Source: an uncultured Candidatus Saccharibacteria bacterium
GTDB lineage: Bacteria; Patescibacteriota; Saccharimonadia; Saccharimonadales; Saccharimonadaceae
DNA: 23,146 bases
Direction of reading: 5' to 3'
Assembly (NCBI GenBank): GCA_947306315.1
Contig: CAMZGF010000004.1
Span: 1 to 23,146 of the forward strand
The translations under genes and the position numbers were made by a program. Of the stretch, positions 14,305 to 20,585 are shown piece after piece. Numbering within the stretch: position 1 is the first letter of the stretch; the number at the start of each line of letters is the position of its first letter. Below the pieces are notes generated by a model, which ran no database searches, was not told the origin of the DNA, and worked only from the letters and a program-made list of their open reading frames with translations.

Positions 14305-15693
14305 ATGAAAAAATACATCACAACCGCCATCCCGTATGTTAACGGCGTCCCTCATCTCGGCCACGCCGAAGATTACTTACTAGCCGATATTGCTGCGAGA
14401 TATATGCGCATGTGTGGCGATGATGTACGCTTCCAGGCCGGCACTGACGAGCATGGTAATAAAATCGAGAAAAAAGCTCTCGACCTCGGCATTGACGTAA
14501 AGAAATACGTCGACGAAAACTCTGCAAAATTCCAAGAATTCATCAAAAAACTTGGCGTAGAATACACTGATTTTATCCGCACAACCAACAAAGACCACGA
14601 AGCACGCGTCCAAAAAATTTGGAACAAGCTTAGTGGCCATATCTATAAATCAGAATATGAAGGTTGGTACTGCGAAGGCTGTGAACGTTTCGTAACAGAT
14701 AACGAATACAAAGAAAACGATGGCATCTGCCCAGACCACCAAAAACCTTATGAGCATCTTTCTGAGTCAAATTATTATTATCGTGTTGCTGATTTTAAAG
14801 ATGAAATCCGCGAAAAAATCGAATCAGGCGAGCTAAGAATTCTCCCTGAATTCCGCAAAAACGAGCTTCTAAAGCTCCTTGAAAACACTCCTGATGTTTC
14901 GATTTCTCGTCCAAAAGCTCATCTTAAATGGGGTGTCGACGTCCCTGGCGACGAAGATATCTCAGATTTCTGGCCAGCAACCGTCCAGGTTGTCGGTAAA
15001 GACATCCTCCGCTTCCACGCCATTCTCTGGCCGGCAATGCTCTTAGGCCTTGGCCTTCCCCTTCCAAAGACCCTTCTCTGCCACGGCTTCATACTAGCTA
15101 ACGGCCAGAAGATGTCAAAATCTATCGGCAACGTCGTTGACCCACTTGAAGTCTTAGACAAACACGGCCTCGATGCCTTCCGCTACTACTTCAGCCGCCA
15201 TATCGATACCTTCACCGATTCTGACTTTACCTGGGAGAAATACGAAGACGCCTATAATAATGAGCTCGCCAATGATTATGGCAACCTCGTTCAACGCCTC
15301 TCTAATCTCTGCAAAAAGAACGAAGTTACCCGCGAATTCCTCGAAAAACGCAAAGTCCTAGAAGATGGAAAATTCCGCAACACTTGGGACTCCGAAGATG
15401 CCGAGTATAAACGTTTCATGGATAATTTCGAATTTACCAAAGGTATCGAATATGCCTGGAGCAAAATCAGCGCTGTCAATAAACGCATCGAGGACACAAA
15501 ACCTTGGTCTGTCGCCAAAGAAAACCCTGAAGAAGCAAAGATTCTTCTCGCTTCCCTCGTCGCCGATCTTTTAAACGCTAATGAAATGTTAAAGCCATTC
15601 CTCCCAGTCGCCGAAAAGGTTGAAAAAATCTTTACTTCCGACATGATCGAACCGCCAGAGGCTCCACTCTTCCCAAAAGAGTTTAAAAAATAA
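14305..15693 (+). CDS. metG: Methionyl-tRNA synthetase, lacking the conserved VWFDA block
   Basis: Charges tRNA-Met. The 462-residue protein has HLGH (17-20), TDEHG (48-51 region), one zinc knuckle (Cys123, Cys126, Cys142, His145), KMSKS (269-273), GNLVQR and a C-terminal anticodon-binding helical domain (KPWSVAKENPEEA). It lacks the extra C-terminal tRNA-binding domain of some bacteria. Between WGVDVPGDE (209-217) and FWPATVQVVGKDILRFH (222-238) the roughly 24 residues that normally carry YVWFDAL.NY are absent, with the frame intact. In E. coli this block includes Trp253, Ala256, Pro257 and Tyr260 of the methionine pocket. The ATG follows AGAGGAA, a leadered start. It is either a truly unusual enzyme or an artefact; see the finding. 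Confidence 0.93.
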   Translation: MKKYITTAIPYVNGVPHLGHAEDYLLADIAARYMRMCGDDVRFQAGTDEHGNKIEKKALDLGIDVKKYVDENSAKFQEFIKKLGVEYTDFIRTTNKDHEARVQKIWNKLSGHIYKSEYEGWYCEGCERFVTDNEYKENDGICPDHQKPYEHLSESNYYYRVADFKDEIREKIESGELRILPEFRKNELLKLLENTPDVSISRPKAHLKWGVDVPGDEDISDFWPATVQVVGKDILRFHAILWPAMLLGLGLPLPKTLLCHGFILANGQKMSKSIGNVVDPLEVLDKHGLDAFRYYFSRHIDTFTDSDFTWEKYEDAYNNELANDYGNLVQRLSNLCKKNEVTREFLEKRKVLEDGKFRNTWDSEDAEYKRFMDNFEFTKGIEYAWSKISAVNKRIEDTKPWSVAKENPEEAKILLASLVADLLNANEMLKPFLPVAEKVEKIFTSDMIEPPEAPLFPKEFKK

Positions 15694-15721
15694 AAAAGGC
15701 CACCCCGAAGGGTGGCTTTTT
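15694..15721. terminator. Bidirectional terminator between metG and the small membrane gene
   Basis: Stem of seven strong pairs (GCCACCC 15699-15705 with GGGTGGC 15710-15716) extended by A/T pairs, CGAA loop, with T5 on the plus strand and T6 on the minus strand. Confidence 0.88.
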
Positions 15722-15726
15722 GAAAA

Positions 15727-16014
15727 TTAAGGTGCAAAATTTCGAAATATTTCGTTTATTTCCTCTTGGGAAAGTTCCGGATGGGCTTCTGAATATAACG
15801 TAACCGCTTCTTTTGCGGCCTCTCTTCTATCTATCATGTCGACTCTACTACGTTCTGTTGTTTTTATATGCATTTCATAACACATGAAACCAACAATCGC
15901 CAAGATGATAAAAACTATTTTCAGGACCCAGGTTTTTATATTCCTAAGGAATACAATACGCCTCAATTCCTCGTCAGGTTCATCAATAATGCTGTCAGAT
16001 TTTTTAAAAAACAT
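15727..16014 (-). CDS. Small single-pass membrane protein, unknown
   Basis: 95 residues starting MFFKKSDS. The ATG at 16012-16014 is chosen over an upstream in-frame start at 16053 because AAGGAGGG lies 5 nt before it. A charged N-terminal part (1-28) precedes one transmembrane helix (about 30-47, WVLKIVFIILAIVGFMCY); an outer helical tail (48-95) follows, rich in Glu and Arg and ending EEINEIFRNFAP. I recognise no family. It has its own good promoter upstream and the shared terminator downstream. It lies next to a membrane-anchored thioredoxin-fold gene on the same strand, though each has its own promoter. Confidence 0.65.
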   Translation of the reverse strand: MFFKKSDSIIDEPDEELRRIVFLRNIKTWVLKIVFIILAIVGFMCYEMHIKTTERSRVDMIDRREAAKEAVTLYSEAHPELSQEEINEIFRNFAP

Positions 16015-16076
16015 CTTTTCCCTCCTTAAAAAAGATTCACCCAAAACTAACAACTATTTTAAGTACCTATCCTTTC

Positions 16077-16105
16077 AGTATAGCACAAAATGCTTATTTT
16101 TTCAA
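16077..16105 (-). promoter_or_regulatory. Promoter of the small membrane protein gene
   Basis: -35 TTGAAA (16100-16105), 17-nt spacer ending in TGC (extended -10), -10 TATACT (16077-16082). The leader of about 55 nt ends in AAGGAGGG. Confidence 0.78.
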
Positions 16106-16115
16106 GTCTCAGACC

Positions 16116-16616
16116 CTACTTAATTTTATCAAAATAGAGGTCAAAGCCAGATTTTCTTGCATTTTTAATAGCTTCTATATGTTCTTTCCCGTCTGCAAAA
16201 CCGCTGATTGATTTATTACCAATCACGGTGTATGGGACACCCCTAGCTTCTTCGCCGAGTGCAGTCGCAAATTGTTGCATAATTTTACTGTTCGCTTCGC
16301 TGTACCAGGTCTCAAAGCCATAGATATTAACATCCTTATATTCCTCACGAATAGATTCAAGCCATGCCCATTCGTCTTTACAATGCGGACAACCATCACC
16401 CCAGAAGAGATAAATGTTAACGACGCCATCTTCCCTCTTAATTTCAGAAAGTTTTGCCTTCTTTACCATATAAGCCTCAGTACGATCTGAAATATTTGAA
16501 TAATTAGTGTTTTCGTCTTTTTCTGGAGCATTCATTGCGTTCGTAATAAAAACCATTGCCAAAAAAGCAAGAATAATAGCAAGTGCTGTAAGTAAAATTG
16601 ATTTAACCTTCTTCAT
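16116..16616 (-). CDS. Membrane-anchored thioredoxin-fold protein (CPHC)
   Basis: A 166-residue protein with an N-terminal signal anchor (residues 7-25) and a thioredoxin-like domain: strand VVNIYLFWGDG, the redox motif CPHC (76-79) at the start of the first helix, and the cis-proline loop RGVPYTVIG (Pro128). The CPHC motif is the one found in DsbA, although this protein lacks DsbA's long helical insert, so it is closer to small TlpA/thioredoxin-like reductases. It should act outside the membrane on disulfides of exported proteins, such as the Cys-containing surface proteins nearby (inference). TATAAT ends 7 nt before the ATG and no Shine-Dalgarno sequence is present. Confidence 0.85.
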   Translation of the reverse strand: MKKVKSILLTALAIILAFLAMVFITNAMNAPEKDENTNYSNISDRTEAYMVKKAKLSEIKREDGVVNIYLFWGDGCPHCKDEWAWLESIREEYKDVNIYGFETWYSEANSKIMQQFATALGEEARGVPYTVIGNKSISGFADGKEHIEAIKNARKSGFDLYFDKIK

Positions 16617-16623
16617 AAAGACT

Positions 16624-16629
16624 ATTATA
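16624..16629 (-). promoter_or_regulatory. -10 hexamer of the thioredoxin-fold gene, leaderless start
   Basis: TATAAT on the minus strand ends 7 nt before the ATG. It lies just downstream of the rpsA terminator. Confidence 0.6.
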
Positions 16630-16642
16630 CACCATCGACAAC

Positions 16643-16664
16643 AAAAAAGAGCCCCAAAGGGCTC
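16643..16664 (-). terminator. Terminator of rpsA
   Basis: GAGCCC (16649-16654) pairs with GGGCTC (16659-16664) around a 4-nt loop; on the minus strand a T6 run follows. It begins 12 nt after the rpsA stop. Confidence 0.82.
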
Positions 16665-16676
16665 ATTTTTGAATCA

Positions 16677-17726
16677 TTAAGCGATTGTAAGGCTGATCTT
16701 GCGACCTTCTTTATCGATATCGAGAACCTTGAAATCTTTGCGCTCGTTAAGAGTAAAGACTTTCTCTGGGTCAACATCGTTACCTTCGCCAAGCTCAGAA
16801 ACGTGGACAAGAGCTTCAACAGCTGGTGAAATCTGTACGAATGCACCAAATGGGGTGATACGAGTTACAGTGCCTTCAACCTTTGCACCCTTCTTGAGTT
16901 TCTCGACTTCTGAAAGCCATGGGTCTTCAGTAAGTTGCTTCATAGAGAGGCTGAGGCGTTCTTTGTCGATTGCAATGATTTTAGCTTCGATTTCATCGCC
17001 AACCTTTACGTAATCTGATGGGTTATTGACACGCTCCCATGAGATTTCTGAAATGTGGACGAGACCTTCGATACCATCAACGTTTACAAATACACCGAAA
17101 TCGACAACACCGGTAACCATACCTTTAACAGTATCACCAACAGCGAGTTCAGCGAAACGTGCTGCGAGACCGTCTTTAACAGCTTCCTTCTCAGAGAAGA
17201 TAAGTTTGTTATCCTTCTTTGATGCATCAAGGATACGAACCTTAATATTCTTACCAACAAGAGAGTTGAGTCTCTGAAGGATTTCGTCTTTATCTGCTGA
17301 GCCAACACGTGGATAGTGTTCTGCAGAAAGTTGTGAAACTGGGAGGAATCCACGAATACCTTCGTATTCTACAAGGAGACCGCCACGGTTTGCATCGCAA
17401 GGAGTAACCTCAACGATTTCAGCTGCGTCGAGTTTAGCCTGGATTTCATCCCAGCCCTTATCCTTAACAGCTTTTCTAAGCGAAAGAAGAACATAACCGT
17501 CTTCCATCTCTGCATCGATAACTGAAGCAGTGACCTCTTGGCCAGCTTCGAGATTACGAGCATATGAAGCTTCACGACGTGGTACGAGACCAACACCTTT
17601 AGCTCCGAGATCGATTAAGATTTCGTGTTTCTTAACCGAAAGAACAACGCCATCAACGGTGTCACCAGCGACAGCTTGTTTGATTGATTCACCCTCTTTT
17701 GCGAGGAGTTCGTCAAATTTTGACAT
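16677..17726 (-). CDS. rpsA: 30S ribosomal protein S1 (four S1 domains)
   Basis: A 349-residue protein with four S1 RNA-binding domains: about 17-85 (GDTVDGVVLSVKKHEILIDLG), 100-170 (more divergent, GGLLVEYEGIRGFLPVSQL), 192-262 (GDTVKGMVTGVVDFGVFVNVDGIEGLVHISEIS) and 276-349 (GAKVEGTVTRITPFGAFVQISPAVEALVHVSELG). E. coli S1 has six domains; four is common in Gram-positives and compact genomes. S1 binds mRNA leaders and helps load structured messages. The ATG has GAAGGAAGG upstream. The leader of about 78 nt contains a strong hairpin, which may be a site of autoregulation (inference). Monocistronic. Confidence 0.93.
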   Translation of the reverse strand: MSKFDELLAKEGESIKQAVAGDTVDGVVLSVKKHEILIDLGAKGVGLVPRREASYARNLEAGQEVTASVIDAEMEDGYVLLSLRKAVKDKGWDEIQAKLDAAEIVEVTPCDANRGGLLVEYEGIRGFLPVSQLSAEHYPRVGSADKDEILQRLNSLVGKNIKVRILDASKKDNKLIFSEKEAVKDGLAARFAELAVGDTVKGMVTGVVDFGVFVNVDGIEGLVHISEISWERVNNPSDYVKVGDEIEAKIIAIDKERLSLSMKQLTEDPWLSEVEKLKKGAKVEGTVTRITPFGAFVQISPAVEALVHVSELGEGNDVDPEKVFTLNERKDFKVLDIDKEGRKISLTIA

Positions 17727-17747
17727 TAATTAATTTTCCTTCCTTCA

Positions 17748-17795
17748 GGCTCACTCAAGAAAAGAAGAGCGGATTTTCTCCTCTTGAGTGAACCC
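17748..17795 (-). promoter_or_regulatory. Hairpin in the rpsA 5' leader
   Basis: 13-bp stem in the RNA (17783-17795 with 17748-17760, one G-U pair) around a 22-nt loop. It lies between the predicted start (about 17804) and the Shine-Dalgarno sequence. No T-run follows, so it is not a terminator. An alternative AAGAG/CTCTT pairing uses part of the stem and loop. Confidence 0.7.
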
Positions 17796-17810
17796 GAATA
17801 TTGCTCCCTA

Positions 17811-17838
17811 TTATACCAGATATCACCCCATAAGTAAA
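17811..17838 (-). promoter_or_regulatory. Promoter of rpsA
   Basis: -10 TATAAT (17811-17816); a -35-like TTTACT (17833-17838) at 16 nt. Predicted start near 17804. Confidence 0.6.
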
Positions 17839-17844
17839 GGAGAA

Positions 17845-17868
17845 ACAAATTATTATTTGTGCTATACT
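17845..17868 (+). promoter_or_regulatory. Promoter region of the ROK gene with a small palindrome
   Basis: Extended -10 TGC-TATACT (17860-17868) ends 6 nt before the ATG, with no Shine-Dalgarno sequence. A perfect palindrome, ACAAAT-4 nt-ATTTGT (17845-17860), lies directly upstream across the -35 to -10 spacer and could be an operator; AT-rich chance is possible. Confidence 0.5.
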
Positions 17869-17874
17869 TACTTT

Positions 17875-18696
17875 ATGTATATCGCGATAGATATTGGAGG
17901 TACAAAGACTCTTCTTGCGCTCTTTAATGAGAAGGGCCGTCTTCTTAAACGTCTCAAAATGAAATCTTATCAAGAGCAAGAAAAATGGCTCAAAGAGCTT
18001 TCTCGCCATCTCCATCGAGTACTTCCTCTCCGCCGTAAAACCGTCAAAGCTATCACGATTTCCTACCCTGGGATTCTTGAAAATAACCGCCCTAAAAACG
18101 CCCCAAACCTCCCAAATTGGAATGGCGAAGACATCGAAAATGGCATAAAAAAATTATTCAACGATAAAAAAATCAGCTGTAGCATCTATTATAAGAATGA
18201 TGCCGATCTTGGTGCTCTCTATGAGTGCTACGGCTACTCCGGAAAAACCGTCTATTTAACCTTTGGTACAGGTATTGGCGGTGGCATCATCCGCTCCGGC
18301 CATCTCTCTCGTGAATCTGCCGATTTTGAGCCTGGCCACATGATGAAATCCTATAAAGGTAAGCGCCTCGAATGGGAGAAAATCGCTTCCTCGAAAGCTA
18401 TCCGTGCCGCAAACAAAGATCTTGATGTTACAAAAATTGAATCGAAAAAGGCCCTCGACGACATCGCATGTCGCATGGAAGTTGGCCTCACTGATCTCAT
18501 TAAAAAATATGAACCAAACCAGATCGTTCTCTCTGGCCCAATCGTTGCCGTCTTCCCTGGCTTCCACGACATGCTTGTGAGACTCCTCGGTGTTTCCCTT
18601 AAAAACCGCGAAGTCCCGCCAATCTATCCCGCAAAAAAGCCACAGGAATCCGTAATTTATGGAGCTTATCTCTATGGTAAGTCCAAAAACTCTTAA
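17875..18696 (+). CDS. ROK-family protein (sugar kinase-like)
   Basis: A 273-residue protein with the ASKHA/ROK fold: phosphate-1 motif AIDIGGTKT (4-12), the KNDADLGALYE segment with the catalytic-type Asp, phosphate-2 motif TFGTGIGGGII and FEPGHM, similar to the EhGHm of ROK enzymes. The usual ROK zinc-binding cluster (CxCGxxGCxE) is missing; GKRLEWEKIASSKAI stands where it should be. There is no DNA-binding domain, so it is kinase-like rather than a ROK repressor. The start at 17875 is preferred over an upstream in-frame ATG (17788) because the homology begins there and an extended -10 ends 6 nt upstream. The sugar substrate is unknown. It overlaps the next gene by 23 nt. Confidence 0.85.
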   Translation: MYIAIDIGGTKTLLALFNEKGRLLKRLKMKSYQEQEKWLKELSRHLHRVLPLRRKTVKAITISYPGILENNRPKNAPNLPNWNGEDIENGIKKLFNDKKISCSIYYKNDADLGALYECYGYSGKTVYLTFGTGIGGGIIRSGHLSRESADFEPGHMMKSYKGKRLEWEKIASSKAIRAANKDLDVTKIESKKALDDIACRMEVGLTDLIKKYEPNQIVLSGPIVAVFPGFHDMLVRLLGVSLKNREVPPIYPAKKPQESVIYGAYLYGKSKNS

Positions 18697-19156
18697 CATA
18701 GACAATCTCAAAGACACCAACATCCCTGAAAACGCTCATGCTTTTCTCCTTGAATTAAAGGAGGAATATCCAGAGTTTTCATGGCGTCTTGGCGGTCGTT
18801 TTAAGTATAGGCCCGAAAAAACCATCTTTATCGACGGAATTGAGCCTATTCCCATGCCATATTTTGCCCTTCTGACGCTCCACGAGCTCGGTCACGCACT
18901 TTCTCATCACATAGACTATAAAACAGACGTTGAAAGACTTCGCATCGAATCTGAGGCCTGGCAACGTGCTAAACACGAACTAGAGGCTCACCCTAAGTGG
19001 CAAGCTTATGGCATCGAGTATGATGAAGATTTCGTCGAAGGCGAACTTGATTCTTATCGCGACTGGCTTCATCAAAAATCAAAGTGTAAAAAATGCGGTC
19101 TGACGAGATATCAGACCGTCGATGGCATTTATCACTGCCCAGGATGTGAGCTTTAA
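18674..19156 (+). CDS. HExxH metallopeptidase with C-terminal zinc ribbon
   Basis: A 160-residue protein. The helix LTLHELGHALSHH (67-79) carries HELGH (70-74), the zinc and catalytic motif of gluzincin-type peptidases; ESEAW (92-96) about 20 residues on supplies the likely third ligand Glu, the spacing seen in minimal gluzincins. Residues 138-158 form a zinc ribbon, CKKC and CPGC. No signal peptide is visible, so it should act in the cytoplasm. The start at 18674 is chosen because GGAG lies 9 nt upstream, inside the ROK gene; an ATG at 18659 would add five residues. Translation is probably coupled to the ROK gene. The substrate is unknown. Confidence 0.75.
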   Translation: MVSPKTLNIDNLKDTNIPENAHAFLLELKEEYPEFSWRLGGRFKYRPEKTIFIDGIEPIPMPYFALLTLHELGHALSHHIDYKTDVERLRIESEAWQRAKHELEAHPKWQAYGIEYDEDFVEGELDSYRDWLHQKSKCKKCGLTRYQTVDGIYHCPGCEL

Positions 19157-19157
19157 C

Positions 19158-19556
19158 CTAACGATTATCTCCTGCTCCATGAATCTTGTTTCTCTTATAT
19201 CTCGATTCAAGTTTCTCGATATTTCTTTTTGCAACATCAGATAGTGGCACCTCAAGATACTCTGAAATCATCGCCACATACCAAAGGACATCCCCTAATT
19301 CCTTCACAAGTTCTTCTCTGTCCGAAGGTGAAATAATCCCATCTTTATCGCGCAAAATTTTCTTATATTTATCAACTGTCTCACCAGCCTCTCCTGAAAG
19401 CCCAAGAACCTTCTCAATCAGGCCTTTCTCTGTTGCAACCATAATTCCATCTTTAGAATACTTCATCAATCCATCCCTAAAGCTCGGATATGTATCATAT
19501 TTCAGCGCCACAGTCTGATAGTCATCCAACCCGTGAATTTTCTCAGTCTTTCTCAT
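19158..19556 (-). CDS. MazG-like nucleotide pyrophosphohydrolase
   Basis: A 132-residue all-helical protein with the MazG-type metal site: GLSGEAGE (52-59, Glu56 and Glu59) and ELVKELGDVLWY (82-93, Glu86 and Asp89). Such enzymes hydrolyse NTPs or dNTPs to NMP and pyrophosphate, often cleaning up non-canonical nucleotides. A single MazG domain makes it closer to the MazG-like/dCTPase branch than to E. coli MazG, which has two. The ATG is preceded by GGAGGT at 5-nt spacing and by TATAAT (19578-19583). It converges with the metallopeptidase gene, 1 nt between the stops, with no hairpin terminator visible. Confidence 0.85.
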   Translation of the reverse strand: MRKTEKIHGLDDYQTVALKYDTYPSFRDGLMKYSKDGIMVATEKGLIEKVLGLSGEAGETVDKYKKILRDKDGIISPSDREELVKELGDVLWYVAMISEYLEVPLSDVAKRNIEKLESRYKRNKIHGAGDNR

Positions 19557-19577
19557 ATTACCTCCGTATCTATATTA

Positions 19578-19583
19578 ATTATA
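19578..19583 (-). promoter_or_regulatory. -10 hexamer of the MazG-like gene
   Basis: TATAAT on the minus strand 21 nt before the ATG, leaving a short leader with GGAGGT. The -35 is weak. Confidence 0.55.
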
Positions 19584-19628
19584 ACATAGTTCGGTTATTT
19601 GTTCGGAAAAATCTTTCCATAAGGGGTA

Positions 19629-19657
19629 TTGACAAAACAATAGCACTATGATATAAT
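19629..19657 (+). promoter_or_regulatory. Perfect consensus promoter of the KGG gene
   Basis: TTGACA (19629-19634), 17-nt spacer, TATAAT (19652-19657). It is the only promoter in the window with both hexamers perfect, so the gene should be very strongly expressed. Confidence 0.9.
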
Positions 19658-19663
19658 CGTAGC

Positions 19664-19748
19664 ATAACCCTTAAAGGTGGGCGATTTTTATAATCTACCC
19701 CTTCGGGTAGAAATTATTTTTAATTGGTGGGCAGAAGGATTTATTAAA
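19664..19748 (+). promoter_or_regulatory. Structured 5' leader of the KGG gene
   Basis: A leader of about 85 nt. TCTACCC (19694-19700) pairs with GGGTAGA (19705-19711), and outer TA pairs (19690-19693 with 19714-19717) follow after a 2-A bulge; then a short T-run. This is terminator-like, so attenuation is possible. GGTGGGC occurs twice (19676-19682 and 19726-19732) on either side of the hairpin. AGAAGGA lies 9 nt before the ATG. Confidence 0.55.
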
Positions 19749-19952
19749 ATGGCTGGAACAAAAGCTGGTGGCCTTAAGGCTGCTCAAACCAACAAGGCTA
19801 AATACGGTAAAGAATTTTACGCACGTATTGGCCAAAAAGGTGGCCGTCTTGGTCACACTGGTGGCTTCGCTGCAAACCCAACACTCGCAAAACTTGCTGG
19901 TGCTAAGGGTGGCCGTCTTTCAAAACGCGGTCCTGCTAAAAAAGCTGCTTAA
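19749..19952 (+). CDS. Small basic KGG-motif protein
   Basis: A 67-residue protein rich in Gly, Ala and Lys. Two similar units are seen: ARIGQKGGRLGHTGGFAANP (residues 25-44) and AKLAGAKGGRLSKRGPAKKA (47-66). The KGG motif is shared with small stress-response proteins such as GsiB-like and con-10-like proteins, and with many short Patescibacterial proteins; the unit may bind nucleic acid given its charge, which is inference. The ATG at 19749 is chosen for its AGAAGGA and because the family begins near MAGTKAGG; an in-frame GTG at 19677 would add 24 unlike residues encoded by the leader hairpin. It has a perfect promoter and a strong terminator, so it is likely an abundant single-gene product. 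Confidence 0.8.
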   Translation: MAGTKAGGLKAAQTNKAKYGKEFYARIGQKGGRLGHTGGFAANPTLAKLAGAKGGRLSKRGPAKKAA

Positions 19953-19971
19953 TTTATAGCCTAGAAATTAA

Positions 19972-20009
19972 AATATCCCCTACTTGTTGAGAGCTAGGGG
20001 ATATTTTTT
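19972..20009 (+). terminator. Terminator of the KGG gene
   Basis: 11-bp stem (19972-19982 with 19995-20005) with a 12-nt loop, followed by a T-run. Confidence 0.88.
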
Positions 20010-20047
20010 ATCCATAATACATTCTTTCTCTATATATTTTATACAAC

Positions 20048-20070
20048 AAAAAACACCCTTCCTGGGCGTT
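20048..20070 (-). terminator. Terminator of the tRNA-Ile/tRNA-Ala unit
   Basis: 7-bp stem (20052-20058 with 20064-20070, one G-U in the RNA), 5-nt loop, followed on the minus strand by a T-run. It lies 15 nt past the tRNA-Ala CCA. Confidence 0.78.
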
Positions 20071-20085
20071 TTCAAGGCAAAAAAA

Positions 20086-20162
20086 TGGTGGAGCAACAGG
20101 GATTCAAACCCTGGACCTCCGCCTTGCAAAGGCGGCGCTCTAATCAGCTGAGCTATTGCCCC
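20086..20162 (-). tRNA. tRNA-Ala (anticodon TGC), CCA encoded
   Basis: Acceptor GGGGCAA pairs with TTGCTCC and contains the G3-U70 wobble, the classic alanine identity element. Anticodon stem CCGCC/GGCGG, loop TTTGCAA with anticodon TGC, discriminator A73, encoded CCA. It lies 23 nt after tRNA-Ile on the same strand. Confidence 0.97.
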
Positions 20163-20185
20163 ATATTGTTGTCCCGAATTGTTAA

Positions 20186-20262
20186 TGGTGGGGATATGTG
20201 GACTTGAACCACAGACCTCGTCATTATCAGTGACGCGCTCTAACCAGCTGAGCTATATCCCC
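20186..20262 (-). tRNA. tRNA-Ile (anticodon GAT), CCA encoded
   Basis: Acceptor GGGGATA with TATCCCC, anticodon loop CTGATAA with anticodon GAT, T-loop TTCAAGT, discriminator A73, encoded CCA. It is first of an Ile-Ala pair, the order commonly found in 16S-23S spacers. Confidence 0.97.
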
Positions 20263-20276
20263 AGCAGTCTTTCTCT

Positions 20277-20305
20277 ATTTTACCCTATAATTCAAAAAAA
20301 TGCAA
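20277..20305 (-). promoter_or_regulatory. Promoter of the tRNA-Ile/tRNA-Ala unit
   Basis: -35 TTGCAT (20300-20305), 17-nt spacer, -10 TAAAAT (20277-20282), about 15 nt before the tRNA-Ile 5' end. The pair therefore seems to be transcribed on its own. Confidence 0.7.
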
Positions 20306-20333
20306 GCATAAAATTCTTAAAAAGGTCATTTTA

Positions 20334-20342
20334 TGCTATAAT
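20334..20342 (+). promoter_or_regulatory. Extended -10 of the small membrane protein gene, leaderless start
   Basis: TGC-TATAAT ends 6 nt before the ATG at 20349; no Shine-Dalgarno sequence. Confidence 0.65.
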
Positions 20343-20348
20343 AAGCTT

Positions 20349-20585
20349 ATGGATTGGAATTTCAGTATCGGTTGGATGTTTCTTGGTTTAATTATCACCG
20401 CAGCTAGTGCTGCCGTTGTTGGTAACTACCAAAAGATCTCTGACAATATGCTTTCTGGACCATCATCTTATGATCGTGTTAAATTTTGGGGCCTAGTCGG
20501 TGTTGGTATCGGTCTCGCTATTACCGCGAACCTCCACACCTTTCTTCTCAGCCTTCTCGTAAATATTGTCTTTAAACGTTATTAA
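20349..20585 (+). CDS. Small two-helix membrane protein, unknown
   Basis: 78 residues with two hydrophobic segments (about 6-26 and 45-73), joined by a short polar loop (NYQKISDNMLSGPSSYDRVKF). The start is at the ATG 6 nt after an extended -10, suggesting a leaderless mRNA. The last 14 bases overlap the 3' end of the convergent methyltransferase gene. I recognise no family; the two-helix hairpin with small residues (ITAASAAVVG, GVGIGLAI) could oligomerise, but nothing shows a function. It lies next to the tRNA-Ile promoter, divergently. Confidence 0.65.
   Translation: MDWNFSIGWMFLGLIITAASAAVVGNYQKISDNMLSGPSSYDRVKFWGLVGVGIGLAITANLHTFLLSLLVNIVFKRY

Noticed and set aside
15291..15737. Minus-strand open frame of about 148 codons over the end of metG
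   Set aside because: It is antisense to conserved MetRS sequence and crosses the bidirectional terminator.
17845..17860. ACAAAT/ATTTGT palindrome as a proven operator
   Set aside because: The sequence is AT-rich and short; a chance palindrome is likely, so it is only mentioned within the promoter entry.
17788..17874. A 29-residue N-terminal extension of the ROK protein
   Set aside because: The extra residues precede the family's first strand, and the extended -10 box lies inside this stretch, so transcription should begin after it.
19677..19748. A 24-residue N-terminal extension of the KGG protein from a GTG
   Set aside because: The extension is encoded by the leader hairpin, has an unrelated composition, and the ATG at 19749 has its own AGAAGGA.
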